Assembly (NCBI GenBank): GCA_022570795.1
Contig: JAKUDP010000005.1
Span: forward strand, 682,001 to 746,000
Direction: 5' to 3'
Length of the DNA stretch: 64,000 bases
Source: Sphaerulina vaccinii
Lineage: Eukaryota > Ascomycota > Dothideomycetes > Mycosphaerellales > Mycosphaerellaceae
In this document: piece by piece, positions 52,422-63,996 of the stretch
How positions within the stretch are numbered: position 1 is the first letter of the stretch
How the letters are laid out: every line of letters begins with the position of its first letter
Made by a program: the position numbers and the translations under genes
The notes under the pieces: model-generated
Told to the model about the DNA's origin: nothing
The model's input: only the letters and a program-made list of their open reading frames with translations
Databases searched by the model: none

Positions 52422-53257
52422 TCAGGCCGCAGCAGAGGTCTCCTCCTTTGGCAGAGGGGTGAATCGGAGGTATGGCTTGACGATGTTGATCTTTGGGAAG
52501 AGCTTCTCGGCCTCTGGAGATTTGATGCTTGGGTGAACGATAACATCATCACCTGGCACCCAGTTGATGGGGGTGGTGACACGGTGCTTGTCGCCAGTCT
52601 AAGTCCATCATGTTAGCGTGTCTTTTCCTTATGCGATCCTGCAGCGCTTGAAGAGCTTACCTGGAGCGAATCGACAACACGGAGAACCTCAGCAGTGTTA
52701 CGTCCAGTGGAAGCTGGGTAAGAAAGAATGAGACGAATGGTCTTCTTTGGGTCGATGATGAAAACGCTGCGGATGGTGAAAGCAATGCCCTTCTCGTCGA
52801 CGTTGGTGGCATCCTGGTGGTCGATCCTGTGAAATCCAAGTCAGCATGTGAAGCTCTTCGCAGCATTTGCACCTTCGTGCACATTTGCTTAACCTCGAAA
52901 TCTTGCAAAGCCAACTTACATGTCGTATGCAAGAGCAATCTGTCTCTGCTTGTCGCCAATGATTGGAAATCTCAAGTTGCTGCCCGAGATCTCGTTGATG
53001 TCCTTGATCCAACCGCCATGGCTCTCAATTGTGTTTGCTGAGAGACCGATGAGCTTCACACCACGCTTGGTGAACTCTGGCTCGAGCTTTGCGAATGCTC
53101 CAAGCTCAGTGGTGCAGACTGGAGTGTAGTCCTCTGGGTGAGAGAAGAGGACTACCCAGTTGTCGCCGATGAACTCGTGAAAGTCGATTGGGCCATTGGT
53201 GGTCTCGGCCTGGAAGTTTGGGGCAACGCTGCCGAGGCGAAGAGGTGCTGAAGACAT
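52422..53257 (-). CDS. PRX1: 1-Cys peroxiredoxin (Prx6/PRX1 type)
   Basis: Three exons, 52920-53257, 52661-52826 and 52422-52598, giving 226 residues. The catalytic site is TPVCTTE with the peroxidatic Cys at about residue 48, preceded by a FSHPEDYTP loop. The family-typical motif GLSANTIESHGGWIKDI and the C-terminal arm (INWVPGDDVIVHPSI, then YLRFTPLPKEE) identify the Prx6 class, which has no resolving Cys. It reduces H2O2 and organic hydroperoxides with thioredoxin or glutathione as donor. Yeast Prx1 is mitochondrial, but this start shows no presequence, so cytosol is likely; no in-frame upstream ATG was found. Introns have good signals and keep phase. Confidence 0.93.
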
Positions 53258-54793
53258 TTTGTTTGATGGATGTGATGGAAGAAGTTGATGTGGTTGAATG
53301 ATGTCTTGATCAAGCTGGTGTTGCTGGTGAAAGAGACAAGTTGGCTCAAAGAAGTGAGGCAATAGTCGAAATGGATTAACAATATTTTCACCCCACCTCG
53401 ATCGATGGCGTGCTTGCCAGGATCCAGCGAGTTTGACCACGCGTAGAAACACAATCCAACGCGTCTTAGTACTGTCCACATTTTCAGCCACATCTAAGAT
53501 TCGACAGACATGACCACAACGGCCCCACGTCCGCCGTGTCTCTCGGGTTGCCCCTCCAGCTCAGGCCAAACGCGGCGGTCCAAGGCGCCTCGACCTTTGT
53601 TTAGAATACCCTTGGCATGCTCTCCAACAATGCTATGGACCCACAGGCACGAGCGCAACTGAGCTGACCAGCCGTGCGTGACATCCTATGGATATCGAGT
53701 ACAAACGACTGTACGAAAATCGGAGGTCTCCAGGTGGACTCTATCCGACTTCACGCTGCAGAGTAAGCAGAGATTACAATCTTTTGGTGCTGCACAAGAC
53801 TTCACCTCCAAGCACTACTCGCTGTAGCACCTCGCTGAATCTAGTCTTGTTCCTTGCGTAGTTGCTGAAGTACATCACAGGCCGCTCGCGATACACGTAT
53901 ACTGTCTCCAGAACAGCACTTGATGCCAGAGCGTGCTTAGCTAACGACTCGGTGCCTTGGTGGACTGACGATACTGCAGTCAACCAATCCACACCAGGCG
54001 AAGCTATCAGCACGGTCCAAGCATTTCAAGTCTGGCATTTCCACGGTCTGCAGGAGGTTCATCCATTCCAAGGTGATAACTTCGTTCACACAAGCAGAGT
54101 TGGAGCCAGGGAATATCTTCGGAAGGCTCGATATTGGACTCCCTTGGAGGTAGCACTCTGCATAACAGGCAGCTGCGTAATCTCAGCTGGACGATAATTG
54201 AGTGAGCGTCCAACAACAAGTCCAGGCATTCATCCATTGTCATTGTCAAAGCAGAGATTCCTCGCTCCCCGCTTTATTCTCTATGCTTTCAATGCCGATG
54301 GAGCTCCGAAATTCGGAACCAGACAACAATGCTTTCCAATCAGAACTCCTCTGCTCTGCCGACGGCTGCAGAATGGCGTGTGGCGACAAGATCTTGATTG
54401 GCCTCTGACGCAATGTGTTGACTATTTCTCCATGGATGGTGATGGCAGCGAGAGGCTTGTATGCCCGCGAAAGAGCTCAGCTGATTGTTCTCCAGGTAAG
54501 TCCGACAGAAGACATTGACCACGAAGTTGTAGATGATACTGTAGAGACAGCGCAGTGGATCCGCAGGGCGTGCACATCCGCTGGTATGCAACGGGTATCG
54601 GCTCTTCCACATGGCAGGAGGCTTGACGATATGATCGACATTTAGCTTGTGGGTGAGTCCTGCTCTGCTTTTCAACTTTGTAGCTCTTGCTTCACTACTG
54701 CCTCTTCCCTTCACTTTCCACAATTAATTTCCAGTCCGCACTTGTCCCACCATCCATGTGCGCATAACGAGACGATACAGATCGAATGCCACA
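53258..54793. other. Gene-poor stretch, 1.5 kb
   Basis: Promoter of the peroxiredoxin gene, then a stretch with coding-like but unjoined minus-strand frames (53774-54010, with AVLETVYVYRERPVMYFSNY near the end, and an adjacent frame reading WMNLLQTVEMPDLKCLDRAD). No start, introns or family are identifiable, so I do not call a gene. Confidence 0.4.
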
Positions 54794-56588
54794 ATGGCAG
54801 CTTCGAACCTGAGTACAGACCAGCTAGACGAGCTCGAGAACGAAAAGAAGGAGGAAACAGCATCACCAGAAATAAGAAGACCAAGCCAGAAAGACTCGGA
54901 CAGTAGTCTCGGCCACACCAATCATGGCGACGACATACCACCCAGAGAGCAGGAAATACAATGGAGGTACCTCGAATTCGAAACAGACCTCCCACAACCA
55001 GCATACCTCACACAACCTTCAGAACGAAGAAATAGTCGCACACAACCTCCCGATCCTCCCGACTTAAAGAGCTACGAATCACCTTTCCTCTGGTCTTCAA
55101 GACGCAAAAGCCTCATGACATGGCTCTCCTGCATTGTGACACTCTTCGTAGCATACAATGCAGGCGCATACACTTCCGGCCTCGACCAAATGATGTCAGA
55201 ATGGCACATCTCGCGCGTAGCAGGTCTTGTTGGCGTGACGATGTTCACAGCAGGTTTCGGCATCGCGCCGATGTTCCTCGCGCCATTCAGCGAAATCAAT
55301 GGTCGCAGACCAGTCTTCGTGGTCACAGGATTGTTGTGGGTTGTCTTCCAGATCACATGTGGTGTGACTCCGACGTTTGCTGGGATGGTGGTGGGTAGGT
55401 TTCTGGCAGGTTGTGCGTCAAGTACTTTCAGTACTATGGTTGGTGGGGTTGTGAGTGATATCTACCACGCGAAGGATCGAAATACTGCTATGACGCTGTT
55501 CACTTCCGGGGCAATAACGGGGACTGGACTGGGACCACTGGTTTCTGGATTCATCGCACAGCATACGACTTGGAGATGGATTTTCTATCTTCAGGTTATT
55601 ATTGATGGGTTTCTTATGATCTTGATTGTGTTCTTTTTTAAGGAGACGAGGGGGTCTGTTCTTCTTTCGAGGAAAGCGAAGAAGTTGAACAAGTATTATG
55701 ATGCGCTGGAAGCTGCTGGATACTATGGTATTGTCTTTGCTGCGAACGAGGAGAAACAACACAGAACCATCGAACGAGTACGCTGGAAAGTCCTTGCAGA
55801 CGAAGAACGATCCTCTATCACAACTATGATCAAGGTTTCCTTGTATCGACCTGCCGCCATGCTCGTCACCGAGCCTGTGGTCTTCTTTTTCAGTCTCTGG
55901 ATCTCGTTCTCCTGGGCAGTACTATACATGGCTTTTGCAGCCGTACCTCTCATTTTCAAGACAACCTACGGCTTCAATCAGCAAGAAACAGGAGCGGTCT
56001 TCAGCGCGATATGCATAGCTTCTCTCCTTTTCACAGTCATCGCAATCTACCAAGAAGACTGGATACGACCTTATCTGTCCGAGAAGCAAAAAAGAGTCTT
56101 CGACACTCCAGAGGGGAGACTATGGTTCGCTTGTGTGGAGAGCGCGCTATTGCCTGTGGGATGCATCTGGTTCGCCGTTAGCGGAGCCTACTCTTCTGTG
56201 CACTGGATTGTACCTACACTGGGCTTGGGTTGTGCTACGATCGGGATCTTCTGTATATACTTGGCTGTGTTCAATTATCTGGCTGACTCGTATCATCGAT
56301 ATGCGAGTTCGGCATTGGCAGCACAGTCGTTTTGCAGAAATATGTTGGGCGGAGCGTTTCCATTGTGAGTCTTCCCGAACACAATTAAACTTGAGATTGG
56401 GGACGCTAACAGTTCTGCACAGATTCACGACGCAAATGTTCAACACGATGACATTTCAAGGCGCTGGCGGGTTTCTTGGAGGGCTGGGTTTCTTGTTGAC
56501 GGCAGTACCTTGGGTTTTGCTACTCTATGGCCCTAAGATCAGGGCGAAGAGTCGGCTTGCAAGTGAAATCATGACTAAGGAGCGATAG
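54794..56588 (+). CDS. MFS drug/polyamine-type transporter (DHA1)
   Basis: Two exons, 54794-56364 and 56423-56588, giving 578 residues. A cytosolic acidic, polar N-terminus of about 110 residues precedes twelve predicted membrane segments. Motif A appears as APFSEINGRRPVF and the second-segment/motif C region as TSGAITGTGLGPLVSG. A central cytosolic loop (KETRGSVLLSRKAKKLNKYY) and the WISFSWAVLYMAF segment are as in the DHA1 family of drug:H+ antiporters that includes polyamine and fluconazole-type exporters. The substrate is unknown. The ATG at 54794 is preferred to 54758. The 58-nt intron near the end splits a Leu codon. Confidence 0.88.
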
Positions 56589-56787
56589 CATCGAGCGCAG
56601 CATGAAGCATATGAGTTGCATGTGAATAGAGAAAAGAAAGCATTAGATGACTATATGACTGATAGAATCTAGATGAAACACACAACAGAAGAGAAACTGC
56701 TCGTATCACTCCTTGCATTGAGATGGCCGTCGCTGCGAGAGAACTATTGTTCTCCCATCCGCTGCCTCTGAGCTTTCCCACTGGTCA

Positions 56788-58311
56788 TCAAGGATGATGA
56801 GGAGCTCGAGTCCGCTTTGCTGGAGGATTGGCTCCATGAGCTGTCCGCTTCCTCGGCGACGATGGCGTTGATGGAGGCTTGTAGCCCGGATACTTGCGCT
56901 GGATATTGCGACGGATGTCAGCCATCTCCTGTGTGGTGAGCTTTGGAAGCGTCCATTGATCGTCTCTCAGAGTTTTCTGGAGTTCAGGCTCTTTGGCAGC
57001 TGGCTGCGTGTTTGATTGCGGCGCTGGCTTGCTAGGGCTGCCCGTAATGCGATTGAAGATGGCTTTTGGTAATGATGCGGCCGATGACACGTAGTCAATA
57101 AGCCTATATGGGCTTTCAGGTGCTGTGGTCGCTACGGTGGGCGGGATTTCTGGATGTGCTGTGAGTTATGTTAGCACACCATCCCACAAATGAGTGCTGT
57201 AGCTCAAGGATAACTTACGCCTTGCAAGATCTCGGTTAATCTCATCACTGATGTACTGTTGCATGAACTTCGTCTCGCCAAAGCTGAAGAATGGCGGCAT
57301 GTTGCGGTGCCAGACCTCAGGACCTGGCAGAGTCTCGTAGAATGGGTTCACTCTCTCTTGCAAATCGTTTGGCTTTGCCTTGTCAACCATGATTTTGATG
57401 GTTTTTGGATTTGTAGACGATTCAAAGTTGCCGCGTTTGCTGGAAAAGGGAGCTTCCTTGACTATTTCGGTGTCAATGGTTGTTGAGTATGGCTGATGCT
57501 CACGCATAATCTTCTTGCGCTCCGCGAGCAATCTTATGCGCTCATCTTCGGCCTTTTTCCTAGCATCGGCATGGTCTGGCTCAGGTGTCTTTGTGGTAAT
57601 CTGCGTGGTATTCTTCGGCTTCTGTGGAGTTATCGGTCGTGGAGTCGCCTTTGCAAGGCGTATCCGCTCCTCCATCCCGCGCACAAGTCCTGCGTTCTTT
57701 TGGTTGTCAAAGACCTTCTTGCTAACAGATGGGTAGTCTGAGTGAACGATCGAAGACTTAGCCTCGAAATCGCCATTAAGCGCCGCTTCGTGGGCATCCC
57801 GCTCAATTGCGAGTCGCTGTTTCGCCTTAGTGGCGGCGAGAGATAGACCTTTGGGTGCCTTCGCCTTCTTCGCGGTCGAATTCTCAGAACTCAGGACTGG
57901 GGCCGCGCCCTCAGCGAATGGATTGGCCTGTTTCGAACCAGTCGCGGCGGCTTTCTTCTGCTTCGGTTCAACGGGAGTTCGCACCTCGCTCTCCTCCTCC
58001 TCTTCTCGCTCTACGTCCTCATAATCCACATGTCCGATAGCTTTGGCCTTGGAGGACGGCTTCGCAGCAGGCTTCTTGGCTTTGCCGGTTGTCGTCTTGG
58101 TAACTTTTGTTTTCGCAGCAGCCTTCTTTGCAGGCGGAGTCTTGGCTGGCTTATTTGGAGACGCTCTCGATCGTGTCTCGCGCGTCGTAGTTATTTCCTG
58201 ATCTGCGCGTTCTTCGGCTGCTGTTTGCTTCGCTGCAGAGACAGCGTTCTTCGGTCTCCCTCTTCTCGCCGCCGGAGTGTCTTTCACAGGAGAGGCCTTC
58301 TTGGGAGCCAT
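56788..58311 (-). CDS. Lys/Ala-rich nuclear-type protein with AT-hook-like motif, unknown
   Basis: Two exons, 57219-58311 and 56788-57158, giving 487 residues. The start at 58311 is chosen because the upstream in-frame part is unlike the rest. The N-terminal 200 residues are Lys, Ala, Pro and Glu-rich with an AT-hook-like core (RRGRPK), suggesting chromatin or DNA-minor-groove binding. The rest contains helical segments and a conserved-looking stretch (KIMVDKAKPNDLQERVNPFY, then VWHRNMPPFFSFGETKFMQQ). Exon 2 adds a YRLIDYVSSAASLPKAIFNR segment and a basic end (SPRKRTAHG, PPAKRTR). The intron has GTAAGT, GCTAAC and CACAG. Function unknown. Confidence 0.75.
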
Positions 58312-59681
58312 GACTGCGGCTGATTTCACAGTGAGAACTGCACACGACTGAGTTTGAGCGGATGGATGGACAGGAAAACATGAAAACACGAGCCTGGGAT
58401 GTAGACAAAGGCATTCCACAATGGAGATTGCGGAATGCAGCTTGCAACCTACTGTTCACAGCGCGAGGGCACTCCTCGACTGTCTAACTCACAAGCCTTT
58501 CTGTTACACCCTCGTGCCAGGCGCGCTTCTGGAAGACAATTTGAGCAGAGGAGGCATCGTGTGGGCTTCCATTTCTGTCCCGAAAGAGTGCCATCTCTTT
58601 CTCTTTCCCTCGTGGTCGAGCTCGCCCACTCATCTGCATGATATGAACCTCATGGCAGCCCCCTGCTACAGTACTATATTTTCCGCGCCAAGAAACAGGA
58701 CTTTGTTTGCTTCATGCACTCACCGCACTCTTCTCCTCACTCTCATGCACAACACGACCACTTTAATTCTCCGAGCAGTCCAAATCGAGTCCTGCATGGT
58801 CGACCTGCAGCCACGGACCACCGAAAAGAGTGTCAGCTGCTGATCAGCGGCATACATACAGCTGCAGTGCCTCGTCCGTCGGCCTCGAACTCAAGCCTCT
58901 CTCCAAGACATCACAAGCATCACAAGCATCACAAGCCATACATGGACATCTCTGGGCATGAAAACGCATGTCTCATCAACACTGCTTGATGTACTCGGAT
59001 CTCATGCGCTATTGCACGTCCACATGCTCGACTTCACATCTCGTTCACTACCTTTTGAGAGCGGGGTTATGAAATGAGGAACATCCACTTCCCGAGCCTC
59101 ATGATGCACCTCTTTTTCGCTATAGGGCGAGATCAGCACGCCTGTTCGTCCAGGATAAGCAAGCACACGGCCCGTCTCTCATGAAAAAGGCTTCTTACTT
59201 CATGGCTAAACTCATCTGTAGCTGCGCCGCTTACTCGTACCTCCCTATTCCGGATCACCGGCTACCACAGCTGATATTGGATCATCGCTCGGCGCACCTG
59301 TTCCTCTCACGGAGGTTGCTTTAGTGCTGTACCTCCTGCTTGTCATGCGCATCGTATTGTCATTTAGTGACATCGTGCGTATGAGACACCACCGCGTGCT
59401 GTGTACCACTTGGCCTCATGCTCACCCGACATGACATCTATTGGCTCAGAGGTTGTGTCTGCTCGAAAATGCTACCGAGAAGGTTGAGTGGATGCTTCAA
59501 GCCTGCAGAGCGCCTTCTGCATGATGGAGAAGATGCACACTACTCAAATATGAGTCGATGGCGGAGGGGCAGGTGGTATCGTTGGTCAAACTACGCGATG
59601 CTCAACGGCAGCACATAAGATCTTCAAGTCTGCCAGATCTCCCATGAAGTTAAGCGTTATTCTTACTTACCATTTAGCAAA
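58312..59681. other. Intergenic, 1.37 kb; short tandem repeat
   Basis: Promoter side of the glutaminase gene and of the AT-hook-like gene. No gene supported; the frame at 58421-58843 lacks motifs. Confidence 0.5.
58909..58935. repeat. Short tandem repeat, 3 x CATCACAAG
   Basis: Three perfect copies of a 9-mer in the intergenic region. Confidence 0.9.
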
Positions 59682-62238
59682 ATGCACCTTTACTCCCTAC
59701 TCACAGCTGGCATCGCCACTGTGGTCTCTGCTCAATCGAGCTTCTCACCTCTTCGACCACCTGCCATTCCTCTGGCAGTCAAGTCACCTTACTTGAGCAC
59801 ATGGCAACAAGCAGGAAGTGATGGCGGCAATGGTGGCTACTTGCCAGGGCAGTGGCCTACCTTTTGGTAAGACCAAAGATTACAATACTTCTTCAAGTGC
59901 TAATTGCCCTCAGGGCGGGTGCTGTCACCGGATGGTGTGGTAAGTGAATCATAAAAAGCTGCAACACAACTCTCGACCAGAGCTGACATATGAAGGCATG
60001 ATTCGCGTCGATAATTCTACCTACACCTGGATGGGCCAACCCAGGAACAGTCCAGCTTACGTCAATCAGACCGCATTCTCATACACCTCCACTCAGTCGA
60101 AGTTCACATTGCAGGCAGGTCCTGTTCAGATGGTGGTGACTTTCCTCTCCAGTGTCACTCCAAACGATCTCCTACGTTCGTCGCTGCCACAGACGTATAT
60201 GAACGTGGACGTGAAGAGCACTGACGGTAAGACACACACTGTGCAACTCTACACCGATATTTCAGCAGAATGGGTCTCAGGCGACCGCGGAGTGACGGCG
60301 CAATGGGAATACGGAAATGTCAACAGCAACACGCAACCAAAGGTGTTTGCAGCCGCGGCATCGGCAGTATCAACATCCCAGGCACCAACAGTATACGGCA
60401 CACAGACTGCCTTTGCAGTTCCTGCTGTCGTTCAGCAGACATTCGTGCCAATCCTTGGACAAGGCCAAGGTTTCAAACCAGACCCAGCGAAGAACACAGC
60501 AGACCCGACCTTCTCGCCGGTGAGAGTTGAAGCCGTGAGCGCCGCAACAGGTGGAATGGCCTATCATCGAGTATACAGACAGCAACAGTTGGAGTTCGCA
60601 CAACGTGGCGAGCAAGCAGAGTGGGGTTACTGGTATTTCGCGACTGCAAACACGACCAAGCTCACTTACCAGTCTGGTGCTGATGACACTGTTCGTGGTA
60701 ACTTTATGAAGGGTGGCAACTTGCCAAACACGAAAGACACGAACTATCGAGCGATCAACAATGCCTATCCTGTCTTTGGATACGCTGTCAATGTTGGAAG
60801 TCTTGGCTCTACTACGCAGAGCACATTGTGGCAGATCTCGCTGCATCAACAGAACTGCGTCCGATTTCAGGGAACCAAAGCCGCAGTCCAAAAGCTCCCA
60901 TGTATGTGGACAAATTACTTCAGCTCAGAAACCGCAGCTGCCCAATGGTTCTACAACGACTACAGCAATGCCAAGTCAATGGCCACCAGCTTCGACTCCA
61001 AAGTTCAGAGCGACTCCGTCGCAGCAGGTGGTACAGACTACGCTAAACTCACCACTCTCGCCGTACGACAAGCCTTTGGAGCCACAGAGTTCGCCAATAC
61101 ACCCGACAAGCCACTTCTATGGATGAAAGAAATCTCCTCAGACGGAAACGTCAACACAGTCGATGTCATCTTCCCTTTCCACCCCATCGCAATCTACACC
61201 AACGCCACTCTACTCAAGTACCTCCTGGATCCCCTCTTCATCAATCAAGAAGCCGGAAACTGGCCAAACAAGTACTCGATCCACGACATTGGAAGTAATT
61301 TCCCAAACGCTACTGGACACAGCAATGGAAATGCCGAGGCGCAGCCTCTCGAAGAATGCGGAAATATGTTGATTATGACTCTGGCTTATGCTCAAAGAGC
61401 AAACGACAACGCGTACCTTACCCAGCATTATCAAATCCTCAAACAATGGACTGGCTACCTCATCGACGAAGCTCTCATCCCAGCAAACCAAATCTCCACA
61501 GACGATTTCGCTGGTTCAGCAGCCAACCAGACCAACCTGGCCATTAAGGGAATCATAGGTATAGAAGCTATGGCGCAGATCGCAAACCGAACTGGAAACG
61601 TCGTGGATGGGCAGAACTACACGAAGATCGCTCACGATTACATTACCAAATGGCAGCAGCTCGGCATCAACTACAACGCGACACCACCACATACGACATT
61701 CCAGTACGGAAACCAGAGCTCGTACAGTCTTTTGTACAACTTGTACGGAGACAGGGAGCTAGGTCTGCAGCTCGTGCCGCAGAGTGTTTATGACATGCAG
61801 AGTAACTTCTATAAGACGAAATTCAACACTTATGGAGTGCCGTTGGATACTAGGCATACATATACCAAAAGTAAGTACCTACTTGGAAGCTGAGGATGAT
61901 GGGAGGTGTATGCTGCTAATGATGTGATTGAAGATGACTGGGAGATGTGGTGTGCTGCTATTGCCAATTCCGATACGAAAAATATGTTCACTTCGACTGT
62001 GGCGAAGTGGTTGGGAGTGACGAAGACGAATTTCGCGTTTACTGATCTTTATGATACTATAAGCGGAGAGTGAGTATCCCTTTCAGAAGTGAAATTGTGA
62101 TCATGTGGCAATGCTGACTTTCATCCTTCTTTAAGTTACCCGGGGATCAACTTCATAGCGAGACCAGTTGTTGGTGGCATGTTCAGCTTCTTAGCTTTGA
62201 ACAGTGCGCCGAGCAGTGGAGTTTACTTGCCTCAGTAG
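59682..62238 (+). CDS. gtaA: Secreted glutaminase A
   Basis: Five exons, 59682-59866, 59914-59939, 59996-61870, 61934-62069 and 62136-62238, giving 774 residues. The signal peptide is MHLYSLLTAGIATVVSAQ. The mature start (SPLRPPAIPLAVKSPYLSTW) is the conserved opening of GtaA-type proteins, followed by the large DUF4965/DUF5127 and C-terminal (alpha/alpha)6-type helical domains, with DIGSNFPNATGHSNGNAE and STDDFAGSAANQTNLAIKG as family signatures. Family members release glutamate and ammonia from L-glutamine outside the cell. About a dozen N-glycosylation sequons fit secretion. Exon 2 is only 26 nt. All junctions keep phase and rebuild conserved residues (WAGAVTGWCG). The gene stands alone. 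Confidence 0.92.
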
Positions 62239-62479
62239 GGATGAGTCGGATTGATCTCGGGCTTATACTGGGAGAGATTCAGCACATAGCCACATACGAC
62301 TGTTGCAACTGCAGTTCTTCTTGTGACAACTTTTCATGGTGGTGACTCCGAATGCATATGCCCTCTTCGTAACCAGATTCAGCGCTTGAACCTGGTATAG
62401 CTCAGCTTCCGATTATTGACATGTCCTGCCCACAACATACTCTCACTCTCATCTCTCCTCTCCCATTTCCAAGTCCGCT

Positions 62480-63157
62480 TCACATCCCCGGCCTGTTCAA
62501 CCCTCCATCTCGTACCCCCTGCGCCAATTTATGATCACTCGGATTCGCAGCAGCTTCATACAAGAAGTTGATCGGCTCCCTATTCAGTTTCATCCACTCG
62601 CCTTTGAATCCCAAATAGTCTATCCTCGTCACCTCTTCGTCTCCTCTCCCCCAGTTATCCTCGAAGAATAGATCCAGACATCTTACACTGTTGAACAGAG
62701 CCCTTTTCACTGGAACTTCTTGCACGTCGTTTGACTGACTTAGCTCTAATGTCTGCGTTGGTTCGAGATCTGCTGCTGTGCTGAAATCTAACGTCGCTCC
62801 TCCGTCTCGGTTCGCATACAATTTCAGTGTCATAGGCGCGGACTCCGAGGTTGAGGTTCGGATCAAGATGGAGTGTAGACGGATCTGTGCGGTGAAGGGT
62901 ATGTGCATGAGGAGTTGTTCGTCTGTGTCGCTTTCTAGAGTTGGAGTAGAGTTGAGTCGTTCTGTCCAAGTCTTTTGGAGGACTGCAGCACCGGAGCGAG
63001 AGGTTGCTTCGTTGAGGGTCTGGACGGCGGAGAAGTCGATTTGGTTGTAGATGTGGTGTTGGAGAGCAGGCGTTATGTCGTCGGAGTGGTCGTGGACGTG
63101 CGCGCCTTCGCTGTGGTCGTGGCCGTGGCCTGAGTGTTCGTGATGGCAGTGAGACAT
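62480..63157 (-). CDS. PITH-domain protein (PITHD1-like)
   Basis: Single-exon, 225 residues. A His-rich N-terminus of 25 residues (HCHHEHSGHGHDH) could bind metal. The PITH domain (proteasome-interacting thioredoxin type) runs from about 30 to 205: YNQIDFSAVQTLNEA, then ERLNSTPTLESDTDEQLLMH, IPFTAQIRLHSILIR and the conserved FFEDNWGRGDEEVTRIDYLG. Human PITHD1 and thioredoxin-like 1 carry this domain and TXNL1 associates with the 26S proteasome. There is no thioredoxin domain here. Convergent with the glutaminase gene, 240 bp away. Confidence 0.88.
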   Translation of the reverse strand: MSHCHHEHSGHGHDHSEGAHVHDHSDDITPALQHHIYNQIDFSAVQTLNEATSRSGAAVLQKTWTERLNSTPTLESDTDEQLLMHIPFTAQIRLHSILIRTSTSESAPMTLKLYANRDGGATLDFSTAADLEPTQTLELSQSNDVQEVPVKRALFNSVRCLDLFFEDNWGRGDEEVTRIDYLGFKGEWMKLNREPINFLYEAAANPSDHKLAQGVRDGGLNRPGM

Positions 63158-63324
63158 CGTGCGTGCGTGGTGAGGGAGAAGTGATTGATGAGGTTATGTT
63201 GTTGTGTATCAGGGAGCTTGAAAGAGAGAGCTACGCCATCAAGGTAAGGATACAGTAAACTTTCGGCGCCGATGACTTTTCAATATGTACATACACCCTC
63301 ACGAACATCTGCTGTATATGAGAC

Positions 63325-63845
63325 ACTCTTCTCCACATGCCAGTCTCAAGGGACCAAACATCATGATGAAAAGATTTCCTCAGGACGCACGGAGTTCCCT
63401 TCTGCTAAGGCTATCGAAACAGTGCTCTGACATATCTCATGCGATATTGCTCCAATCAGCTTTTCATTTCGGAGTGACGAGCCTATTATGCTGCTTTTTC
63501 ACAATCCTGATGACCTTCAACACATAACCGTTGGACCAAAGGGAGCAACTCATTCAATTGGTGGCTTCTGTGTGCTCGGTGTTTGCAAAAATTGATCTCT
63601 GATTCATCTGGCAAAAGCCAAGATGAATTCTCGGATGTTGTTGTATGAGAAAGAAAGAAAATCGATTGAAAGGCCAGAAGGACGCTCTTATATAGGCTGG
63701 GGTGTGACTCATGGGGAAGTGAGTTGACGCTGTACCAAAGCATCATTCCTCACTTGGTCATGCTGCAGCCTGAGGTGCTGAAGATGCCTCTTCTTCTCCA
63801 TATGCCAGTCTAGAGAGACCAAGACCAACATCATGATGAAAAAAG
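63325..63845. repeat. Diverged direct repeat, two copies about 460 bp apart
   Basis: Copies near 63325-63373 and 63790-63840 share TTCTCCA, ATGCCAGTCT, GAGACCA-like and ACATCATGATGAAAA blocks in the same order with several differences and small gaps. This suggests duplication of a small gene or element. Confidence 0.65.
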
Positions 63846-63996
63846 CTATCGCATCTCTTTGAATCACATGTGTCATCCTTAGTACAGAGAAGGGAGCCAT
63901 GCTGATCTTCTCTGTATGAATATAAGTTTGACCAGATGTCCACCGAAGTGAGACAGAGTTGTTGTTGTGTGTTAGTAGGAGGTGTAGTTTTGCCAA
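63709..63996 (-). CDS. Possible small membrane protein at window edge
   Basis: An ORF of up to 95 codons; an internal Met (MAPFSVLRMTHV) would give about 63. It has one hydrophobic stretch (DAIAFFIMMLVLVSLDW) followed by a His/Arg/Gln-rich tail. The hydrophobic part falls in one copy of the diverged repeat, and the other copy also encodes FIMM. Weak evidence; it may continue beyond the window or be chance. Confidence 0.3.
   Translation of the reverse strand: MAKLHLLLTHNNNSVSLRWTSGQTYIHTEKISMAPFSVLRMTHVIQRDAIAFFIMMLVLVSLDWHMEKKRHLQHLRLQHDQVRNDALVQRQLTSP

Noticed and set aside
58421..58843. Plus-strand ORF of 140 codons
   Set aside because: Intergenic, low-complexity Ser/Leu/Cys sequence without motifs or splice signals.
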